DNA from: Ustulina deusta
Taxonomy: Eukaryota > Ascomycota > Sordariomycetes > Xylariales > Xylariaceae
Assembly: GCA_023159155.1 (NCBI GenBank)
Contig: JAJNNX010000111.1
Coordinates: 1 to 25,219, forward strand
Length of the DNA: 25,219 nucleotides
Direction: 5' to 3'
Position numbers and translations under genes: made by a program
Shown here: positions 20,401-25,219 of the stretch, in pieces
How positions within the stretch are numbered: the stretch's first letter is position 1
How the letters are laid out: each line of letters starts with the position of its first letter
The notes under the pieces: model-generated
Seen by the model: the letters and a program-made list of their open reading frames with translations, nothing else
What the model was told of the DNA's origin: nothing
Database searches by the model: none

Positions 20401-20598
20401 TAGACTTGTTAAAGTAGCTTTCATTAGATAAACAAAAAGAAAGTAACACGAAATTAGCAGTCCAAAGCAATATTTTATAGAGTTCTACCGGATTAAAGTT
20501 AATTATAATAAAAGTTTAAAAAAAGTAAAAAAGAAATAGAGTGATTTAGAACAGAAAAAGAAAAGCAGCCATAGCTTTATATATTAATTCTTCTGCTT

Positions 20599-20614
20599 TT
20601 CCCGGGCCCGGGGA
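20599..20614. other. GC-only palindrome (CCCGGGCCCGGG)
   Basis: A self-complementary 12-mer, CCCGGGCCCGGG at 20601-20612, is flanked by TTTT on the left and GAGAAAA on the right, in DNA that is otherwise mostly A and T. It lies about 30 bp upstream of the ATG of the minus-strand relic. It contains no CpA and so would not be a RIP target. An operator-like role is only a guess. Confidence 0.6.
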
Positions 20615-21240
20615 GAAAAAATTATCCCTTGACTAACTTTCCTAACACATTGCTTATATACCTGCCACTCAATACATTATAAGCGCCTATCTATAAAGGC
20701 TAACTAAACAAACATTACGCCTTTATTACTTTGCACTAAGTGATTAGATAAGTACCTGCAGGAGTAAAACAAAAGCGTTTCCACTCTAAACTAGCAAGCC
20801 TTATTAAGATATTCTACTGCTACTATAACCACAGTTATTACAAACGGTATTATCCGGTACACACTAGCTATAAGTTAGCTAAGCACTTCATGCATTAATT
20901 TCAAGTATGCTTTAAAACCTGTAATATAATAATATTAATAAAGCTAGTATTTTAAGGCTTTTTTTTAGTAAAACTAATAATATTTCAAAAAAATACTAGT
21001 AATCCTATTTTTATCTATATATAACTATATTACTAAACTTATAATATATAATAAAAGTTTTAAATATAATAAGCTAAAAATAAAATATAATATAAAACCT
21101 AGAGAGTCTTAAAATATTTAGCCGTACTAAAGCAATATAAACCGCTTAAAACAAATTAGCTAGCAAAAATATAAAAACTACCTATCACTTAAAAAGTCCT
21201 TATATAAGATCTTTTTTTAGTTTTTATAACAGGCTTGTTT
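20615..21240. other. Intergenic, first half less mutated
   Basis: 20615-20910 keeps many CpA and CpG steps (for example CCTGCAGG at 20756-20763). It would be the upstream region of the minus-strand relic at 19392-20572. From 20910 on the sequence is strongly degraded. No gene, repeat or RNA was recognised. Confidence 0.4.
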
Positions 21241-21249
21241 ATAATAATT

Positions 21250-21480
21250 ATATATGCTTGTTTAAAGCTAAACAATCTAATGAAAGCTAGAGTTTAGCTT
21301 TTAAAAAAGCACCTATAGTATTAATAACGTAGTATTATAAAAGAGACCTTTTTTTAGCTATGCTTAATAGAAATATATACTTTATCCCTATAGTTAATTA
21401 TTTTTTAATATAAAGCTCTAGTATTATAATATAGCTGCTAAAGTTCGCCCTAGCTTTATTGCAATCTATAACGATTCTTT
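21250..21480 (+). pseudogene. Weak coding trace, unknown
   Basis: A plus-strand frame reads CLFKAKQSNES, SLAFKKAPIVLIT, RDLFLAMLNRNIYF and LLKFALALLQSITILF with TAG/TAA between. Residue variety is better than in neighbouring frames. No family is recognised, the start and end are arbitrary, and a chance reading is possible. Confidence 0.25.
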
Positions 21481-21689
21481 TTTTTTTTTCTTTATTTGCA
21501 AAGTTGCTTTTTTTAAAGGGTTTCTATTGCTACTTTGTAAGCTTTATAATACAAGTATTAGAAAGCTTACTTTAATAAAAATAAATACTTTCATTATGTT
21601 TATAAAAATTATTAATATAATTTATATTGTTATAATTTTTATTATATTTGCTATTAGTAAGTATAAATATATTATTTAAGTTAAAAATA

Positions 21690-22600
21690 ACCGGCCGTTT
21701 ATAAAAACGTTTTTAAATAGCGTAATTATAAAAAAAATCTTGAAATATATATATTGCAAGTTTATTTTCTTTTTTCTAGAGGCTATCCTAAAAATAATCG
21801 CTAATCTAAAAGATATACTAAGCAAAAAAGCCGCAAATATTATGTAATATAGCTATAAATCTAGAATATACGAAAAAAAAAGACATGTTTTATACTAGAT
21901 ACCTAGATTTATTCTAAAACAAAGTATAAAAGATTTTAATTATTAAATTACGCAAAAAATAATTAAATGGGCTTTCTTAGCCGTTAGGAGCAAAATCTTC
22001 TAAATATCGTGCTTTTATATAAAATTATAATAAACATAAATTTCTAGAATTATTAAGCAAAATAAATACGCTTAGTAATATATTATATTTTAAACGTTTA
22101 AAAGTTCTATTACTTTTATTTTTATATAAGTTTATTTAAGCAAGCTGTTTCTTTATATAAATTAAGGCAGGCTTTAAATAAAAAGCTCAATAATTTAATA
22201 ATATAAAATAATTAATATTTTCTTGCTTAATTAAAACAACGCTTTTATTAGCAAAATCTTAATCTATATAACGTAAGCTTAAAATAAATGTTTTAGCAAA
22301 GTATAGCTAAATAGAATCGCTATAAATTAAGCCCTTTATAAATAATTATTATGCTAATTAAAATCAATATTTAATAAACAGCTTAAGGATATATTTATAT
22401 AAAAACTAGCTAGTAATATTATTAAAACTTAGATTTTTTAGTAAACCGTCTATAAATAATATAAATAAAGCAACTATAATAATATAATAATCTATGCCTG
22501 TTAAATTTCTAAATCTATATATTAAGCTTATAAAAAGCTTTATAAACTAAGAAAAACTATTAAAGTTATAATAATTATTTTTAATTGCTTTAAAAACTAT
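21690..22600 (+). pseudogene. Long RIP-degraded coding trace, unknown
   Basis: A plus-strand frame can be followed for about 300 codons with TAA/TAG read as Gln/Trp. The better parts are AKKPQILCNIAINLEYTKKK (about 21820-21880), PLGAKSSKYRAF, KFLELLSKINTLSNILYFKR, LLAKS near 22250 and SMPVKFLNLYIKLIKSFIN near 22495-22550. It may continue the trace at 21250-21480. No motif identifies a family; lysine, leucine and isoleucine richness partly reflects base composition. Confidence 0.28.
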
Positions 22601-23104
22601 ATAATAATATATTAGCTTAATTATTAGCAACTAAAATATTAATATATATATCTATATAATATATTATTTACGTTACTATAGTTTAATTATATAATTATAG
22701 TCTAAGAACAACTAGTAGTATTTATAAGTCTAAACTTTTAATTCATAATAAAAAGATTATTATTAAGAATTAATAAAGCTATATTTATAGTAGAATATTT
22801 TAATTAAGTTAAGTAAGCTAGAAAATAAAAGATTCTAAAACTATACTTTTATTAGTTTGATTAAAAATAACTAAATTTTAAAACATATAGCTACTCTAAG
22901 CCATATTTTATATCAAGCCTAACAATTATTATAAAAGCTATGCTATAGCTTAGCTAGCTATATTTTGCTTCGTCCGTAGCTCTTGCAGTTTAAAATCAAA
23001 TCTTAGCACTTTAAATAAAAAATAACTTCTATAAAAAAAGCGCAAAAGCTTTAGCTAGTTATATACTATTAATTCTATAGCTAGAACTACAATCTTTTAT
23101 TTAA
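22601..23104. other. RIP-degraded DNA, nothing assigned
   Basis: No supported frame. A short richer patch lies at 22950-22995 (GCTTCGTCCGTAGCTCTTGC), read in plus as ASSVALAV and possibly linked to the next open segment. Confidence 0.4.
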
Positions 23105-23242
23105 AGCCTAGCGTTGCTTCCTATCACTTTAGTCCCTAACTTTTTTATAATTATTCGGCTATTAATAGCTAAGCACCCGTTTTATTTTGTGTTATCTAAT
23201 CCGGTTATAGCACCTAGTTTTATAGTTAATCGTAATCACTAT
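23105..23242 (+). pseudogene. 46-codon open segment, hydrophobic
   Basis: Open between TAA at 23102-23104 and TAA at 23243-23245. It reads SLALLPITLVPNFFIIIRLL then AKHPFYFVLSNPVIAPSF, a strongly hydrophobic stretch like a membrane segment, with no start codon. In RIP-mutated DNA hydrophobic Ile/Phe/Leu content is inflated, so the membrane reading is weak. Family unknown. Confidence 0.3.
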
Positions 23243-23538
23243 TAAAACAAAAATATTAAGAAGTATCCTTATTTTTTAGGTTTATATTGTTGCAAAATAT
23301 AATATTTAGCAATTAAAACAGCATAGTAAATAATCTATAAACATAAGATAGTATGTTATAATAACTAGAACAAATAGCATACATATATATAGTCTTGGAC
23401 TAGCTTATAAAAGTAGTAAGCAGCTTTATACAACAATAAGAATTGTATATACTATTAAAAATAAACTACGTCAAGGGGTCACTTCATATACTATATAAGA
23501 TCAAAGGCATAAAAAGCATAGTTATCACTGTTTATATA
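23243..23538. other. Less-mutated stretch without a gene
   Basis: It contains a short palindrome GTTATAATAAC (23354-23364), CTTATAAAAG (23405-23414) and CAATAAGAATTG, arranged much as in an LTR promoter, but no second copy occurs in the window, so no LTR is called. Confidence 0.3.
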
Positions 23539-23652
23539 TATATTAAGGTTTTTCTACCTTCTATTATAATATAGACAAGCTGAATGCAACACTTATATAC
23601 TAATCATTTTACCACATACCCCTTTATGTTGACCTATAAAAACCTTAATATA
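23539..23652. repeat. 15-bp perfect inverted repeat bounding 114 bp
   Basis: TATATTAAGGTTTTT at 23539-23553 is the exact reverse complement of 23638-23652. The 84-bp interior is less mutated than its surroundings. It may be a small terminal-repeat element or a hairpin; no clear target duplication is visible. Confidence 0.55.
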
Positions 23653-25219
23653 GTGTCCCTCTACGAACAATAATTATGCACTAAAAAAGCCCCTAAAATA
23701 GTATTCCATACTTTCTTTAAATATTAAGTCGGGAGATTATAGTCAAAAAAACTTACAAACAAAAATAAAGCAGCCTAAAAAACAAACAAAATAAATCAGT
23801 ATAAGAACTAGCAGAAATAATTAATAAATAATATATATAACTACTTAAATCTTTTGAATTTATATAACTAAAAAATATAACATAAAATATATAAAATCTG
23901 CTTTATTAAATTAATAAGAAAGCTTATAGGAATAAAAGCACTGTTATAACAATAGGTCTATAGAACTAGCTATATAAATAAGCTTAAAGCTTTTGAAATA
24001 TATAAGTTTTATAATTAAAACTAATAATATAGCTTTAAAATTGTAGGTCTATATATTTTTATTATTATATATAGCAAAGCTTATGCTTTAATATTAAATA
24101 ATAAAATCAAGCATAAATTAAAAATAAAACTAATATTATATTAAACAGAAAAAATCCTAAAAAAATAAAACGTTCTATAATTAATCTAACTAAGCTTTAT
24201 ATATTTTTTTATATTAGTATAGCAGTATATATACTATTTTACTATTTAGTTAAATTATAATTATTTTATATAAAAATTATTAAATATTAAAATAGAGCAG
24301 GGCTCTTAATTAGCGTATTGCATACTTAAACTAACCAAACCTACCTAATCCTCCCGTATCGGACTATATTTTCTGGCTTGCAGATTTTTGTATATATTAG
24401 GTCAAGATCTAATTTATAAATATAAATAAAAACGCAATAATTAATTAATAAAAACAAATTCTTAACTTTTATTTAATATTTTTTAATAATTATCTATTGT
24501 TTTTTATATAGCAAAAAAAGTTTTTTATAGCTTTAAATAAAAACGTACGCTTTTTATATTTTTTGTTTTATAATTTTTAAAGTTTTTAAAAATACATTCT
24601 ATTCTATAACTAAGGACTTATTTTTTATATATATGTACTAGCTTTACTACGAACTTCCTAAATTATTAGGTTTTTATTTTTAAATTATAATAACTAACCT
24701 AAACTATAACTAATTAATTAATTATTTTTTTTAAATCTTTATTATTAAGCTTTTTTAGTTTTTATATTTATTTTGAATAATTTATTATTTTATTTTTTTT
24801 GTATACTTAGCGCTTTTTAAGCAGCTTTTTAATTTTTAGGTTTTTTAGTATTTGCTTAATTAACCGCATATATTTACAAATTATATTTTTTTTAAAACTC
24901 CTATCCAGTAAAAAAGTTTAATATAGAACAACTTTTTATACTACTATATATATCATTTTTTTAAAACATAAAAAGAATTTACTAATAAACAAATCTTTTA
25001 TAAATTATAGCTTAAGTTTTTTTATTGCTAAAAAAAAGTTAATATTATTTACTAAAATTAAATATATTAAAATATTTATATTTTTAACTGAGTTTTTTAA
25101 ATTTAGGTATAACTATTAAAGTATTTTTTAATTAGCTTTATATTAATTTTTTAAGTAATCTAGCAACTATTTTTTTTTATAAATAGACTAAAAAGCAAAA
25201 ATATTTATTATAAAAAAAT
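23653..25219. other. Gene-free RIP-degraded DNA
   Basis: No supported frame or repeat. A short island with C-rich text lies at 24297-24385. The remainder is TpA-rich and low in complexity to the window edge. Confidence 0.5.

Larger units (their letters stand above)
19392..20572 (-). pseudogene. RIP-degraded gene of unknown function with a 40-residue repeat
   Basis: A minus-strand frame starts at an ATG (20572-20570; MAAFLFLF then TAA), just downstream of TATATAAAG and a GC palindrome. It continues with stops read as Gln through SNESYFNKSNKT, the repeat pair (20190-20400), an open 48-codon piece (20123-20266; EISEPNRVNRFEFLELL), NAIGQNILDSYA, KHRFVAILAI and KTSLSSN to near 19600. There, in a different frame, 19392-19604 is open for 71 codons with NPARLSICVRAKAGDILHIK and NVPSGRTYNVRMPKI. 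The two parts may be one gene broken by an indel or intron, or two overlapping readings. The hydrophobic start could be a signal peptide or just a pyrimidine-rich leader. I recognise no domain. It is among the least mutated coding text in the window. Confidence 0.5.

Noticed and set aside
23345..23540. Copia-like LTR (TGTTATAATAAC start, CTTATAAAAG box)
   Set aside because: No partner copy or matching end in the window.
1..25219. Mitochondrial or organellar DNA as the explanation for high AT
   Set aside because: Nuclear-type transposons, LTRs and CpA-biased mutation fit RIP; no organellar tRNA, rRNA or respiratory gene was seen.
1..25219. CRISPR array or bacterial operon
   Set aside because: No regularly spaced repeats with unique spacers, no bacterial genes or ribosome-binding-site pattern; the only exact-period repeat (5925-6068) has no spacers.

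Overview
The window is a very AT-rich, gene-poor block that looks like the repeat compartment of a filamentous ascomycete (Pezizomycotina) genome mutated by RIP (repeat-induced point mutation, CpA to TpA on either strand). Three things support this. TpA steps dominate and the surviving C is mostly in CpT, with surviving G mostly in ApG. Every coding trace is broken by TAA/TAG where Gln or Trp codons would be expected. The two ends of one transposon differ only by transitions, mostly CpA/TpG versus TpA. I see no intact protein-coding gene. Reading stops through as RIP products nevertheless lets two transposable elements be identified firmly and several unknown coding relics be outlined.

Layout. 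1-452 is the 3' end of a Ty3/gypsy-type LTR retrotransposon whose body lies left of the window. 453-5400 is RIP-degraded DNA with a 123-codon stop-free stretch on the minus strand (804-1172), a plus-strand coding relic (3362-4560) and an irregular tandem repeat (4560-5090). 5500-6200 is a less mutated island with TATA-like boxes, a 16-bp minisatellite of nine units and the start of another plus-strand relic. 6200-9298 is degraded, with a possible helix-turn-helix fragment at 7577-7852.

9299-16403 is one LTR retrotransposon (about 5.25 kb once the insertion is removed). Its 5' LTR is split by a complete 1857-bp Fot1/Pot2-type (pogo, Tc1/mariner superfamily) transposon at 9402-11258, with 62-bp terminal inverted repeats and a TA target duplication. 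The minus-strand transposase relic can be read in one frame from HTH to DDD domain to C-terminal zinc knuckle, with all three catalytic Asp codons changed to Asn. The retroelement interior (11355-16204) is the most AT-rich part and keeps a recognisable reverse transcriptase motif (YINNILI for YIDDILI).

16404-25219 is a mosaic of degraded DNA and milder islands: 16850-17117 (open frame, minus), 19120-19212 (tRNA-like sequence, minus), 19392-20572 (minus-strand gene relic with a 40-residue repeat and a GC-only palindrome next to its possible start), weak coding traces at 21250-21480, 21690-22600 and 23105-23242 (plus), and a 15-bp perfect inverted repeat at 23539-23652.

How it fits together: this is a nest of dead mobile elements (LTR element first, Fot1-type element later inside its LTR, RIP on both) surrounded by unidentified RIP-killed sequence. 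Nothing here points convincingly to a new functional system. The items most worth checking are the unidentified relics at 19392-20572 and 3362-4560 and the minisatellite island.
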